Source: Natrialba chahannaoensis JCM 10990 (GTDB lineage Archaea > Halobacteriota > Halobacteria > Halobacteriales > Natrialbaceae). From it: a DNA stretch of 32,492 nucleotides. The position numbers and the translations under genes are program-made. Within the stretch, counting starts at the first letter, position 1. Each line of letters begins with the position of its first letter. Location: the NCBI RefSeq assembly GCF_000337135.1, contig NZ_AOIN01000092.1, positions 5,032 through 37,523 of the forward strand, given 5' to 3'. This document shows positions 21,757-30,915 of the stretch, piece after piece. Below the pieces are notes generated by a model that had not been told where the DNA came from, searched no databases, and saw nothing but the letters and a program-made list of their open reading frames with translations.

Positions 21757-22785
21757 ATGGCACCAAGCCAGAACTTGCGTGGACGCGGACTGAGTCGACG
21801 ATCGGCAATCGCGACGATCGGAAGTATCGGCGCACTGGCGCTAGCTGGCTGTCTCGGTGGCGACGAGGACGGACTCTCCGGGACGATTCAGGCGTCCGGC
21901 TCCAACACGGTGGCACCGATCACGCAGATTGCCGCTGAGGACTTCGAGGCAGCGTTCTCCGGCGTCGGTGTCAACGTCGAACCAGAGGGGACCGGGGCTG
22001 GATTCCAGGAGTTCTGCCGAGCGAACTCTGCATTCCAGAGCGCGAGCCGAGAGATCACCGAGGAGGAGATCGATCTCTGTAGCGAGAACGACGTCGAGTA
22101 CACTCACTACACCGTCGGCCAGGATACGCTCGCAGTCGGTGTCAACGAGGACAACGACTGGTGCGAACAGATCACGCTCGACGAACTCAACCAGATCTGG
22201 GAGTTCGAATCAGATGTCCAGCAGTGGAGCGACGTTCGCGACGAGTGGCCGGACGAAGACATTGCATTGCACGCACGAGACTCCGCATCGGGGACGTTCG
22301 ACTACTTCACCGAGAATATCAACGGCGAGATGGGGAATATCCGCGACGACTACTCCGCGACGAGCCAGACTGACGAGATCTGGAACGCTGTCGCCGACAA
22401 TGAGTACGCCCTCGGCTGGGGTGGCGTCGGCCACCTTCGGAGCCTCCAGGAACAGGACGGTACCCTGAAAACCGTCGCGGTAGAGAGCGAGCTGGATGGG
22501 GACTTCTACCCACCCGAAGAGCAGTACATCGAAGGCGGGGAATACTCACCGCTCGCCCGTCCGCTCTTCTTCTACTTCAACCACGCCGAACTCGAGGAGA
22601 ATCCCGACCTGATCGCCTCGTTTGCGCGGTTCTACATCAACAACCAGCACGAGTTCGCGACGACAGTCGACTTTTACCGAGCGACCGACCAGGATATCGT
22701 CGACAACCACGATCAGCTCGATTCGGTGCTCGAATCGATCGGCGAAGATCCCGACGAGATCACGGTCGAACGCCAGGACCCCTGA
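21757..22785 (+). CDS. pstS: Phosphate ABC transporter substrate-binding lipoprotein
   Basis: PstS captures phosphate outside the cell for the PstCAB transporter. The 342-residue protein has a twin-arginine signal (GLSRRSAIATIG, Arg 14-15) and a lipobox LAGC (C32), so it should be Tat-exported and lipid-anchored. The mature protein starts with IQASGSNTVAPITQIAAEDF, the conserved phosphate-binding loop (SGS...), followed by FQSASREITEEE (about 104-115) and DSASGTFDYFTENI (about 173-186), all standard. The first gene of a seven-gene unit, 35 bases from pstC. Pst uptake is normally induced by phosphate shortage. Confidence 0.95.
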   Translation: MAPSQNLRGRGLSRRSAIATIGSIGALALAGCLGGDEDGLSGTIQASGSNTVAPITQIAAEDFEAAFSGVGVNVEPEGTGAGFQEFCRANSAFQSASREITEEEIDLCSENDVEYTHYTVGQDTLAVGVNEDNDWCEQITLDELNQIWEFESDVQQWSDVRDEWPDEDIALHARDSASGTFDYFTENINGEMGNIRDDYSATSQTDEIWNAVADNEYALGWGGVGHLRSLQEQDGTLKTVAVESELDGDFYPPEEQYIEGGEYSPLARPLFFYFNHAELEENPDLIASFARFYINNQHEFATTVDFYRATDQDIVDNHDQLDSVLESIGEDPDEITVERQDP

Positions 22786-22820
22786 ACTGACTGATTGACG
22801 ATCGCCTTTTCACTGCACTC

Positions 22821-23897
22821 ATGAGTACAGAGACACAATCCGGATCGGGAATTTCGGGCGACGATAGCCTCGAGGCCGCCCACGAGAAGAACAGGCGCGT
22901 TCGGCGAGTGCTGTTCGGCTGTGCGGCGGTCACCGTCGTGACCACGGTCGCCATATTCCTGGTCCTGTTCGACAACGCGGCCAGTTACTTCTTCGGCGCA
23001 CGAATCAGCGAGGTGTTATTCGATGGCGACTCGATCGCCCGAACGGTCACGTTCACCGAGTTCTTTACCGGAACCCGGTGGGCACCCGATCACGCGACGC
23101 CCGCACACGGCGTCTTGCCCATCGTCTGGGGAACCCTCGCGATTACGATCGGCGCTGGGCTGGTCTCGATTCCGATCGGGACGGCGACGGCGCTGTACCT
23201 CTCGGAGTACGCCTCGAGTGACACTCGAAATAGACTGAAACCCATCCTCGAGATACTCGCTGGGATTCCGACGATCGTCTACGGGTACTTCGCGGTCTCG
23301 TTTCTCACGCCGGTGCTCGTCGACGGCATCGCGACCTTCCTCGTCAATCCCGCAGGACGAGGACTCGACTCGGTGAGCCACCATGCGCCGGGTCTCCTTG
23401 AGCCGCTCGCGTCTGGCATGATGGGTGCCAGTGTCGGTCGATACAGCATGCTCGCCGGGATCCTGGTCGTCGGCACGATGACGATCCCGATGGTCTCCTC
23501 CATCAGTGAGGACGCTATGCAGGCGGTTCCTGACGACCTCAGAAACGGTGCGTACGCGCTCGGGGCGACGAAGTACCAGGTCTCGACGCGGATCGTCCTC
23601 CCTGCGGCGGTATCGGGTATCTTCGCCTCGTACATCCTCGCGCTCTCGCGGGCGATCGGCGAGACGATGGCCGTCACCATGGCCGCGGGATTCAACGCGA
23701 ACCTGACCGTGAACCCCTTCGACGAAATCATGACGATGACTGCCTATCTGGTCTCGATGGCTCGTGGCACGTCTGCGGTCGGCACCGTCCAGTACCAGAG
23801 TCTGTTCGCAGTCGGCCTGCTGTTGTTCCTGATGACGCTTACGATGAACCTGCTCAACGATCGACTGAAACAGCGATTCCAGGAGGAGTACCGATGA
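22821..23897 (+). CDS. pstC: Phosphate ABC transporter permease subunit
   Basis: One of the two membrane subunits forming the phosphate channel. The 358-residue protein has a polar N-terminal tail (MSTETQSGSGISGDDSLEAA), then a first helix at about 30-52 (VLFGCAAVTVVTTVAIFLVL) and five more. The inner-membrane permease EAA-type loop is seen around residues 238-260 (NGAYALGATKYQVSTRIVLP, then ALSRAIGETMAVTMAAG), which contacts PstB. A larger outside loop at about 65-100 (FDGDSIARTVTFTEFFTGT) follows the first helix. It ends with an ATGA overlap to pstA, so the two subunits are coupled in translation. Confidence 0.94.
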   Translation: MSTETQSGSGISGDDSLEAAHEKNRRVRRVLFGCAAVTVVTTVAIFLVLFDNAASYFFGARISEVLFDGDSIARTVTFTEFFTGTRWAPDHATPAHGVLPIVWGTLAITIGAGLVSIPIGTATALYLSEYASSDTRNRLKPILEILAGIPTIVYGYFAVSFLTPVLVDGIATFLVNPAGRGLDSVSHHAPGLLEPLASGMMGASVGRYSMLAGILVVGTMTIPMVSSISEDAMQAVPDDLRNGAYALGATKYQVSTRIVLPAAVSGIFASYILALSRAIGETMAVTMAAGFNANLTVNPFDEIMTMTAYLVSMARGTSAVGTVQYQSLFAVGLLLFLMTLTMNLLNDRLKQRFQEEYR

Positions 23898-24814
23898 GTA
23901 CGAAACGAGAAACTGACTTCCTCGCAGATGTCGACCTCGGTCGGGAGAAGCTACTTAACCGTCTCTTCTACGGCACGCTTGTCGTCGCGTCGTTGTTCGG
24001 ACTCGCCATGTTGGTCCTGCTACTCACCGACGTGCTCTGGGAAGCCAGTCAGGCGCTGACGAACTTCGACATCGACATCGGCAACTTCCTTACGGCCACG
24101 TCTTCTTCGCGTGCCGAACAGGCTGGTTTCGGGGCGTCGATCATCGCCTCGGTCTGGCTGATGGTGTTGACAGCCGTTCTGGCCTTCTTTATCGCGGTTG
24201 GCTGTGCGATCTACCTGGTCGAATACGCCCCAGAGAACCGCGTCACCCGTCTGATCGAGGCGAACCTCGCAAACCTCGCAGGCGTCCCCTCGATCGTCTA
24301 CGGGCTGCTCGTTCTGGCGCTGATCGTCAACGACGCCGGACTCGGATCGGTTATCCTGGCAGGTGCTATCGCCCTGGCGTTACTTATCGTGCCGATCATC
24401 ATCGTCGCCTCGATCGAGTCGATCCGGGCGGTGCCGAGCAGCGTCCGCGACGGCTCATACGCTATGGGCGCGACGAAGTGGCAGACGATCCGCCAGGTGG
24501 TGCTTCCGCAAGCGATGCCCGGCATCCTCACTGGAACCATTCTGGCACTCGCCCGCGCCGTCGGCGAGACGGCCCCGCTGATCATGGTCGGCACGATGTT
24601 GCACGCGACGCGATACCCCGATGGCCCATTTGCATCGTTCAGCGCGATGCCGACGCAAATCTACAACTGGACGTACCAGGCCGACCGGATGTTCAACGGG
24701 CTGGCGGCAGTCGGTATCGTCGTCTTGCTGTTGTTCTTGGTCGCGATGTACGCCCTCGCAGGCTATCTGCGGAAACGATACGAAACTGACGGCAGCTCGA
24801 TTAGCAATGTCTAG
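23894..24814 (+). CDS. pstA: Phosphate ABC transporter permease subunit
   Basis: The second channel subunit, 306 residues. Six membrane stretches are visible, starting [20 protein letters not shown] at about 31-50. The EAA loop is present at about 190-215 ([20 protein letters not shown], then [17 protein letters not shown]), matching PstC and the PstB contact site. The sequence [16 protein letters not shown] (about 133-148) is a family hallmark. It overlaps pstC by four bases upstream and pstB by eight bases downstream, so order and stoichiometry are fixed at translation. Nothing unusual was seen. Confidence 0.94.
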   Translation: MSTKRETDFLADVDLGREKLLNRLFYGTLVVASLFGLAMLVLLLTDVLWEASQALTNFDIDIGNFLTATSSSRAEQAGFGASIIASVWLMVLTAVLAFFIAVGCAIYLVEYAPENRVTRLIEANLANLAGVPSIVYGLLVLALIVNDAGLGSVILAGAIALALLIVPIIIVASIESIRAVPSSVRDGSYAMGATKWQTIRQVVLPQAMPGILTGTILALARAVGETAPLIMVGTMLHATRYPDGPFASFSAMPTQIYNWTYQADRMFNGLAAVGIVVLLLFLVAMYALAGYLRKRYETDGSSISNV

Positions 24815-25694
24815 TAACACGTCAAACGAACAGGTGACTGACGAATCGGTCAACGAAACGGATGGCACATCGGACGGTGCGATCATCGAAACCGACATTA
24901 GCGTTGATCGCGGCTCAAGTCACACCACCGGACACACCGAGACGATCGTCCGTGCAGAGGGATTGGACGTCTACTACGGTGACGACCAGGCGCTCGACAA
25001 CGTCACAATCGAAATTCCAGAGCACCGCGTGACGGCCATGATCGGTCCCTCTGGCTGTGGCAAATCGACGTTCCTGCGGTCGATCAACCGGATGAACGAT
25101 CGAATACCGGCCGCACGCGTCGATGGCGGCCTCCACTTCCGCGGGAAGAACGTCTACGACGACGATGTCGACCCTGTCGCCCTGCGCCGAACGATCGGCC
25201 AGGTGTTCCAGTCGCCGAACCCGTTCCCGAAGTCGATCTACGACAACGTCGCCTACGGCCTGCGCGTCCAGGGAAAAGCCGACGGGATGGACCTCGATGC
25301 GGCAGTCGAACGCGCACTTCGTGGGGCCGCGCTGTGGGACGAAGTCAAGGACCAACTCAACGAGTCGGGCCTCGACCTCTCAGGCGGCCAGCAACAACGG
25401 CTCTGCATCGCCCGGGCGATCGCAACCGATCCCGAGGTCATCCTGATGGACGAGCCAACGTCGGCGCTCGACCCTGTCGCTGCCTCGAAGATTGAGGACC
25501 TCATCAACGAACTCGTCGACGAGTACACAGTCATCATCGTCACCCACAACATGCAGCAGGCGGCACGTATCTCCGACAAGACGGCCGTCTTCCTCACCGG
25601 CGGTGAACTCGTCGAGTTCGACGACACTGCGACGATTTTCGAGGATCCCGACGACGACCGTGTCGAGAATTACATTACCGGTAAGTTCGGATAA
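24807..25694 (+). CDS. pstB: Phosphate ABC transporter ATP-binding subunit
   Basis: The ATPase driving phosphate uptake, 295 residues. Residues 1-45 are a hydrophilic, acidic extension ([18 protein letters not shown]) not needed for the fold and typical of halophiles. The nucleotide-binding domain has Walker [10 protein letters not shown] (80-88), Q-loop [13 protein letters not shown] (135-147), signature LSGGQQQR (191-198), Walker [13 protein letters not shown] (212-223), and switch His in IVTHNMQQA (about 246-254). The start is the ATG at 24807-24809, inside the pstA end; a longer upstream frame is a shadow. phoU follows two bases after its stop. Confidence 0.95.
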   Translation: MSSNTSNEQVTDESVNETDGTSDGAIIETDISVDRGSSHTTGHTETIVRAEGLDVYYGDDQALDNVTIEIPEHRVTAMIGPSGCGKSTFLRSINRMNDRIPAARVDGGLHFRGKNVYDDDVDPVALRRTIGQVFQSPNPFPKSIYDNVAYGLRVQGKADGMDLDAAVERALRGAALWDEVKDQLNESGLDLSGGQQQRLCIARAIATDPEVILMDEPTSALDPVAASKIEDLINELVDEYTVIIVTHNMQQAARISDKTAVFLTGGELVEFDDTATIFEDPDDDRVENYITGKFG

Positions 25695-25696
25695 CT

Positions 25697-26356
25697 ATGT
25701 CACGAGACGCCTACCAACAGCAACTGTACGAACTGCGTGAGAACATTCTCGAGATGAGTGACGTCGTCTGTCAACGGGTTCGGCGCGCGCTCGAGGCTTA
25801 CGAGACAGGTGACGACGCGCTCGCCGAGCGAGTGATCGAGGCCGACCACGAGATCAATCAGTTGTATCTCGACCTCGAGAGTGACTGCGTCGAATTGCTC
25901 GCCCTCCAGCAGCCGGTCGCGGGCGACCTGCGCTTCATCGCCTCGTCGTTCAAGATTATCACCGACCTTGAACGAGTCGGCGACCTTGCAGTGAACTTAG
26001 CGGAGTACGCGACCCAGTCAACCCACGAGCGCTACCCGGACGTCGACGTCAGCCATATCGGCACCGAGACGGTCCTGTTGCTCGAGGATGCGATACAGGC
26101 GTATGCGACAGACGATTCGGCAGCGACTCACGAGATCGCTGCGACAGATGACGAGATCGATGCGCTTTGCGAACGAGCCAGCCGGACCGTTGTTCAGGAG
26201 TTACTGACAGCTGAACCGTCGGACGAGCAGATTCTCGAAGACGTCTCGCGGATACTGCTTACGATCCGCGATCTGGAACGAATTGGCGATCACGCCGTCA
26301 ACGTTGCCGCGCGAACGCTGTACATGGTCGACAACGACGAGACGCTACTCTACTGA
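25697..26356 (+). CDS. phoU: Phosphate-signalling protein PhoU
   Basis: The canonical stand-alone PhoU: 219 residues, two three-helix bundles. Each bundle shows the metal-binding signature: ITDLERVGDLAVNLAE at about 95-110 and IRDLERIGDHAVNVAART at about 193-210. PhoU reports phosphate supply from the Pst transporter and restrains uptake. It sits between pstB and an AbrB-PhoU fusion gene: two bases after the pstB stop, and its own stop shares one base with the next start (TGATG). The acidic, all-helical sequence is normal for a halophile. How it divides labour with the AbrB-fused copies is unclear. Confidence 0.94.
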   Translation: MSRDAYQQQLYELRENILEMSDVVCQRVRRALEAYETGDDALAERVIEADHEINQLYLDLESDCVELLALQQPVAGDLRFIASSFKIITDLERVGDLAVNLAEYATQSTHERYPDVDVSHIGTETVLLLEDAIQAYATDDSAATHEIAATDDEIDALCERASRTVVQELLTAEPSDEQILEDVSRILLTIRDLERIGDHAVNVAARTLYMVDNDETLLY

Positions 26357-27390
26357 TGAGACACGAAGAGCTGACACTCGATTTGGCCGATCCCGTCGAA
26401 CGGAAGATCCAAATGGCCGGTAACTCGACGTTCGTCGTCTCACTGCCGAAGTCGTGGGCAGTCGAACAGGACCTCGAGCCGGGCATGTCGATGTACCTCT
26501 ATCCACACGAAGATCGACTGGTCGCTGCACCTGAAACCGCCTCTGTTCAGGAACGAACCGTGACGATCAACGCGGGCACCGCCGCTGGTGACATCGCGTT
26601 GCGCCGCGTTGCGGTTGCGTACAAGACCGGCTTCGACCGGATCACGGTCACCAATCTCGAGGAGGCTGATTCGCGGGCCCGGCGGATGATCGAACGTGCC
26701 ACAAGTCGGCTTATTGGCCTCACCATTCAGGAGGATACCGGTGACAGCCTGACGATCACGAACGTGCTCGATGCTAGCGACGTGTCTCTCCCCCAGACGA
26801 TCACCCAGGCACAGCAACTCGTCACCGAAATGAATACCGACGCGATCACAGCACTCGTCACCGGCGACGAAGACCTCGCTAACCGTGTGATCACCCGTGA
26901 CGACGATATCGATCGCCTATTTGCGTTCGTCTGCCGGGGGTTTCACCGTGGCCTCGAGGACGTCCACGAGGTAGAACAACTCGGCACCGACCGGGTCGCG
27001 GCGTTCCGCGAGTATCGCGTTGCTCGCAGTCTGGAGCGTATCGCTGACCACGCGGAACGTATTGCGGCGGTTGCGACACAGCAAGCAGCACCGCCCGAGG
27101 AGTCGTTCGCTGAGCAACTCGAGTTGGTCGCTGCTGACGTCCGTGCTGTTCTCGAGTTGGCGCTCGAGGGAGACACCGAGTCAGCATACGAAACAGCAAC
27201 CGCTGTTGAACCGAAGCTAGACGACCTTGATCAGTCCCTCTACAGCGGAACGGTCCCAAATGCATATCTGTACGGTGCAGTCATCAGGCGACTCCGGCAA
27301 ACGACGACGAACGGCCGTTTCATTGCCGACACGATGACTGAATCGACACTACTGGACTGCGGTCTTGCCGAAAGACGATCCCACTCATGA
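26356..27390 (+). CDS. AbrB-domain/PhoU-domain regulator, copy 3
   Basis: A 344-residue fusion of an AbrB-type DNA-binding hairpin (about 14-52: ERKIQMAGNSTFVVSLPKSW, DLEPGMSMYLYPHED) to PhoU repeats. The first PhoU repeat keeps the metal-binding pattern (RSLERIADHAERIAAVA, about 217-233); the second is degenerate (RRLRQTTTNGRFIADTM). It differs from copies 1 and 2 by an extra N-terminal helix (RHEELTLDLADPV). Being inside the pst operon, it probably feeds back on the operon promoter, where an inverted repeat is present, in answer to phosphate. It overlaps phoU by one base and the next gene by four (ATGA at 27387). Confidence 0.9.
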   Translation: MRHEELTLDLADPVERKIQMAGNSTFVVSLPKSWAVEQDLEPGMSMYLYPHEDRLVAAPETASVQERTVTINAGTAAGDIALRRVAVAYKTGFDRITVTNLEEADSRARRMIERATSRLIGLTIQEDTGDSLTITNVLDASDVSLPQTITQAQQLVTEMNTDAITALVTGDEDLANRVITRDDDIDRLFAFVCRGFHRGLEDVHEVEQLGTDRVAAFREYRVARSLERIADHAERIAAVATQQAAPPEESFAEQLELVAADVRAVLELALEGDTESAYETATAVEPKLDDLDQSLYSGTVPNAYLYGAVIRRLRQTTTNGRFIADTMTESTLLDCGLAERRSHS

Positions 27391-27818
27391 ACCCAACGAC
27401 ACTCGGTTTCGTTTGCGTACAGAACGCTGGCCGGAGCCAGATGGCGACTGCGTTCGCTGAACGGGAACAGCGGGAGCGAGGACTCGAAGACCACGTTCGT
27501 ATCCGTACCGGCGGGACTGATCCCGCTGGCAGCGTTCACGATGTCGTACTGACGGTCATGGACGAGGTCGGAATTGACATGTCCGATCGGCAGCCACGAG
27601 AAATCACTCCTGGGGCGATCGAAACCTGCGATATCGTCATCACGATGGGCTGTTCTGCAGACGGGGTCTGTCCTGCCACCTGGCGCGGTGACGCTCGAGA
27701 CTGGGACCTGACTGACCCGCACGGGCGATCACTCGATGATGTCCGCGAAATACGCGAGGCGATCAGAACTCGCGTTGAAGCGTTGTTCGACGAACTCGAA
27801 AGTCAGACACAGGATTGA
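27387..27818 (+). CDS. arsC: Arsenate-reductase-like low-molecular-weight phosphatase fold protein
   Basis: A 143-residue protein of the LMW-PTPase/ArsC family, most like the thioredoxin-linked arsenate reductases of Gram-positive bacteria. Seen: the P-loop C10-VQNAG-R16-S, a second and third Cys in MGCSADGVCP (C89 and C95), which fit the redox relay, and DLTDPHGRS with the general-acid D110. So it should reduce arsenate to arsenite, or dephosphorylate tyrosine if the relay is unused. It is coupled to the AbrB-PhoU gene by an ATGA overlap and is the last gene of the pst unit. Arsenate enters cells by phosphate transporters, so joint expression makes sense. No arsenite efflux gene is in the window. 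Confidence 0.85.
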   Translation: MNPTTLGFVCVQNAGRSQMATAFAEREQRERGLEDHVRIRTGGTDPAGSVHDVVLTVMDEVGIDMSDRQPREITPGAIETCDIVITMGCSADGVCPATWRGDARDWDLTDPHGRSLDDVREIREAIRTRVEALFDELESQTQD

Positions 27819-27971
27819 GTTCCCCGAACGGTGTGATAGAGCGATCTTCTCCACAAAGTACTGTCCAGTATTCGACGTCACAGCGGGCTTGTCATCACTG
27901 GATCGCACTCGTTTTAACGGCAGGAATACGCGCCCTATACCCATCAGCTGGGCGCTAACCGCCGTCTCACG

Positions 27972-28658
27972 TCAGGACCGAAGTATCCCGAGTGCTGATT
28001 CGACGCGGTCCGTGAGAGGCCGCGATGCCCAGTACCGATCGCTTCCCCAGACAACGTCGGCATCGGCATCGAATCCCACGTATGGGTCGGTCGTCGCCCG
28101 GACGCCGACGTACAGGTAGCCATCGTCACCGTGGAACCCGAGTATCTGTGGAGTCCGGCCACGAACTGGATACGAACCGATATCGTCGGTTGTCCGGCTA
28201 TCAATTAGGTAGACAGTGGACAACGGCGGTCGTGCGGCGACCGCAACGAGCTCACCCGTCGCCCGGATCGCTGGGTGATCCAACGTCGCGTCGAACTGTC
28301 TACTGAGCCGACCGCCATCTGACTCGAGCACGACAAGTGTACTTCCGATTGTCGTCGAACGAGTGTCACAGACAAGTGCTGCCGTTCCGTCGTTTGCGAT
28401 TGTGCCGTTAACTGGCCGGGAGACACGTTGTTTGGTGACGATTGTTCCGTCGTCGATTACGAACGCATACGAATCCGCGCCATCGATCACTCGTCCGAAC
28501 ACCAGTCGCCACTTTTCGTCCGGTGACTCGACAGCGCGGCAGTGGAACTCCTGGCCACCGATATCACGAATCTCGGTAGTCGGCGATGTTGGTACGGCCG
28601 CGGGATCAAAGCCTGGCGGTTCAGTCGACCCGCGGCGAAACAGTCGTCTTCGGAGCAT
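27972..28658 (-). CDS. Protein of unknown function, beta-rich (propeller-like)
   Basis: A 228-residue soluble protein without signal peptide or membrane span. The sequence is rich in short beta-strand-like repeats with Asp/Gly turns: WRLVFGRVIDGADSYAFVID (about 50-69), GTAALVCDTRSTTIGSTLVV (about 92-111), ATGELVAVAARPPLSTVYLI (about 131-150), and FHGDDGYLYVGVRATTD (about 174-190). This pattern suggests a small beta-propeller or sandwich that might bind a protein or sugar. A basic head (MLRRRLFRRGST) precedes it. It lies between the pst and phn operons on the opposite strand, with a dyad directly before its ATG. I do not recognise the family. Confidence 0.7.
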   Translation of the reverse strand: MLRRRLFRRGSTEPPGFDPAAVPTSPTTEIRDIGGQEFHCRAVESPDEKWRLVFGRVIDGADSYAFVIDDGTIVTKQRVSRPVNGTIANDGTAALVCDTRSTTIGSTLVVLESDGGRLSRQFDATLDHPAIRATGELVAVAARPPLSTVYLIDSRTTDDIGSYPVRGRTPQILGFHGDDGYLYVGVRATTDPYVGFDADADVVWGSDRYWASRPLTDRVESALGILRS

Positions 28659-28674
28659 ACGCTCAATCGAGCGT
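28659..28674. repeat. Perfect dyad abutting the start of the unknown gene at 27972-28658
   Basis: ACGCTC (28659-28664) and GAGCGT (28669-28674) form a perfect inverted repeat around four bases, beginning at the base next to the ATG. In mRNA with a leader it would be a hairpin hiding the start; in a leaderless gene it would be an operator at the transcription start. Confidence 0.45.
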
Positions 28675-28831
28675 GCGGTACGGAGAGTTTCACTATGTTC
28701 GTTACGTTCGAGTCGGTATCACAGACGACCACTCGATACCAGGCTAAAGTACTCTATAGTCGTACGTCGGCACACGCCTCCCTCATTGCCAACCAGATAG
28801 CTGTGTTCCGGCACGTCCGTTTCCCACTCTA

Positions 28832-28861
28832 TTTATATAAAAAATATAAGGTGTATTTAGG
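28832..28861 (+). promoter_or_regulatory. AT-rich promoter region of the phn operon
   Basis: Three TATA-like stretches lie in tandem: TTTATATAA (28832-28840), AAAATATAAG (28841-28850) and GTATTTAGG (28853-28861). The last is about 27 bases before the phnD ATG and would give a leaderless start; the others may give a short leader or serve regulation. TCTATAGT at 28753-28760, a weak relative of the pst elements, lies further up. Confidence 0.45.
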
Positions 28862-28883
28862 AAGGCATGCGGACTGACTGGTG

Positions 28884-30059
28884 ATGGCGAAACGACAGTC
28901 AAACTCCGGTGAACGGTCCTCGAGACGAACATTCGTACTGGCGACCGGCGCGATCTGCACGTCGATTCTCGCGGGTTGTCTTGATGGAGACGACAGTGAA
29001 AATCAAGCGGGTGCGGGATTGGGTGGGGGTGGAGGCAGTGAACCCGATGACCCAATGCTCTCTGATTCGTTCGACCCGCAAAACCCCGACTGGGAGAACA
29101 ACAACTATCTCGGCAGCCAGATAGTCGAACACGACTTCATTCGGGGATCGGAGTTCGATCTCGAGCAGATGGGAGACCGCGGCCGGACCGAGGCAGTGTA
29201 CGGGCGGGAACCGGTCGAGCATCCTGACGACCCGTCGGAGTGGATCGATCCCGATCCGATCGTGTACGCCGACCTGCCACGAGAAGATAGCGAGCAGGCC
29301 TATGCCGATCAGCTTGAACCGATGATCGAAAAACTCGAGGCAGAGACGGGTCGGGACGTCGAATTTCAGACCATCGAGAGTTATGCGGCAGTTGTCGAGG
29401 GGATGCGCTCGGAACGGATCCATATCGCGAACTTCGCGACCGGCAACACGCCGTTCGGTGTGAACATGGCCGGCATGGTGCCGCTGGCGATGGGTGTCGC
29501 GGGGGACGGCGAGTTCGGATACCGGCTCCTTGCGATCACTCGCGCAGACATGGACGAGATCCAGAGCGTCTCGGACTTTACCGACTTCCGAGCGACACAC
29601 ACCGAAGAATCGTCGAACTCCGGGAATCAGGCACCGTCTGCGCTGTTCGACGAACACTTCGGGCTGACCAGAGGCGAGAACTACGATCCCGAGATGTCCG
29701 GAGGACACGAACAGTCCGTCCGGGGAATCGCATACGGGGACTACGACTGCGGCCCGATCTGTAGTACCTGTATGGAGCAAACGGTCGACGCCGTCGACAA
29801 CATCGACTGGGACGACTTCAAGGTCGTCTGGGCGGCCGATCCGTTCCCGACCGGACCGGTCGGCTACCGGTACAACCTCCACGAAGACATCATCCAGGCC
29901 ACCCGCGAGACCTTCCTGAACACGGACTGGTCGGGAACCGTGTTCGGCGAAGAGGCAGGTTACCCAACCTACGAGGAGGTTGACTACATGAACCATTGGC
30001 ACGACGTTATGGTCAATCAGCAGTACAATGGCGTCGAGTACGACGAAGCGAACCTCTAG
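28884..30059 (+). CDS. phnD: Phosphonate/phosphate ABC transporter substrate-binding lipoprotein
   Basis: PhnD-family binding protein for phosphonate, phosphite or phosphate, 391 residues. The signal is twin-arginine (SSRRTFVLATG, Arg 14-15) with a lipobox LAGC (C32), followed by an acidic and Gly-rich linker (AGAGLGGGGGSEPDD). The binding domain begins near residue 126 (PIVYADLPREDSEQAY), with the family's QTIESYAAVVEGMRSERIHI (about 160-179) and ANFATGNTPFG (about 180-190) regions. An unusual CGPICSTCMEQTVDAVD (about 287-303) with three Cys is present where other members have a binding loop. The ATG at 28884 was preferred to a GTG one codon earlier. phnC follows after 21 bases. No C-P lyase gene is in view, so the substrate may be phosphate or phosphite. 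Confidence 0.9.
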   Translation: MAKRQSNSGERSSRRTFVLATGAICTSILAGCLDGDDSENQAGAGLGGGGGSEPDDPMLSDSFDPQNPDWENNNYLGSQIVEHDFIRGSEFDLEQMGDRGRTEAVYGREPVEHPDDPSEWIDPDPIVYADLPREDSEQAYADQLEPMIEKLEAETGRDVEFQTIESYAAVVEGMRSERIHIANFATGNTPFGVNMAGMVPLAMGVAGDGEFGYRLLAITRADMDEIQSVSDFTDFRATHTEESSNSGNQAPSALFDEHFGLTRGENYDPEMSGGHEQSVRGIAYGDYDCGPICSTCMEQTVDAVDNIDWDDFKVVWAADPFPTGPVGYRYNLHEDIIQATRETFLNTDWSGTVFGEEAGYPTYEEVDYMNHWHDVMVNQQYNGVEYDEANL

Positions 30060-30080
30060 ACTACACGCACCCTGTTATCA

Positions 30081-30914
30081 ATGCTCGAAGTTACGAACTT
30101 GCGAAAAGTGTACCCGACCGGTGACGAAGCGTTGACCGGCGTCTCGACCGCGATCGAGGGGAACGAGATCGTCGCAATGATCGGGCCGAGCGGTGCCGGA
30201 AAGTCGACGTTCATTCGGTGTGTTAACAAATTGACCGAACCGACCGACGGCGAGGTCTCCCTCAACGGAACCGAACTCACTGCACTCGACAGCCGAGAGA
30301 TGAAAGCGGCACGCCGGAACATCGGAATGGTGTTCCAGGAGTACAACCTCGTCGAACGGCACACCGTCATGGAGAACGTTCTCTCCGGCCGACTCGGCTA
30401 CGTTTCGAACTGGGCGGCCTTGCGCCGGAAGTTCCCACAGGAAGACGTCGAACTGGCCTACGACATCCTCGAGACGGTCGGACTCGGCGGGATGGAGAAC
30501 AAACGGGCAGACGAACTCTCTGGTGGCCAGCGCCAGCGCGTCGGCATCGCCCGCGCCGTCGTCCAGGAGCCGACGATTTTGCTCGCCGACGAACCGACCA
30601 GCAGCCTCGACCCGGAAACCTCACACGCCGTGATGGAACTACTCACGGAGATCGCAGCCGAACGGAACATTCCCGTTCTGATCAACATCCACGAGGTCCA
30701 CCTGGCCGTCGAGTACGCCGATCGAATCCTCGGCTTACACGACGGCACGCTCGTCTTCGATGGCCCGACCACGGATCTCGACGAGAACGCGAAAGACGTC
30801 ATCTATCGCGGCGAAGCCATCGCAGGCGAGTCCTCGAGCAACTTCGTCGACGAGTCCGACACCGTCACTGACGACGCAGAGCGCACCGAACGATCCGCGA
30901 TCACGGGGGATTGA
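30081..30914 (+). CDS. phnC: Phosphonate/phosphate ABC transporter ATP-binding subunit
   Basis: The ATPase of the second phosphorus transporter, 277 residues. Seen: Walker [10 protein letters not shown] (35-43), Q-loop [16 protein letters not shown] (84-99), [11 protein letters not shown] (101-111), the PhnC-specific stretch, signature LSGGQRQR (146-153), Walker [13 protein letters not shown] (167-178), and switch His in [16 protein letters not shown] (201-216). The C-terminal 35 residues are acidic ([19 protein letters not shown]). The next gene, phnE, begins one base after its stop. The family match is clear, whereas substrate choice depends on PhnD. Confidence 0.93.
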   Translation: MLEVTNLRKVYPTGDEALTGVSTAIEGNEIVAMIGPSGAGKSTFIRCVNKLTEPTDGEVSLNGTELTALDSREMKAARRNIGMVFQEYNLVERHTVMENVLSGRLGYVSNWAALRRKFPQEDVELAYDILETVGLGGMENKRADELSGGQRQRVGIARAVVQEPTILLADEPTSSLDPETSHAVMELLTEIAAERNIPVLINIHEVHLAVEYADRILGLHDGTLVFDGPTTDLDENAKDVIYRGEAIAGESSSNFVDESDTVTDDAERTERSAITGD

Positions 30915-30915
30915 G

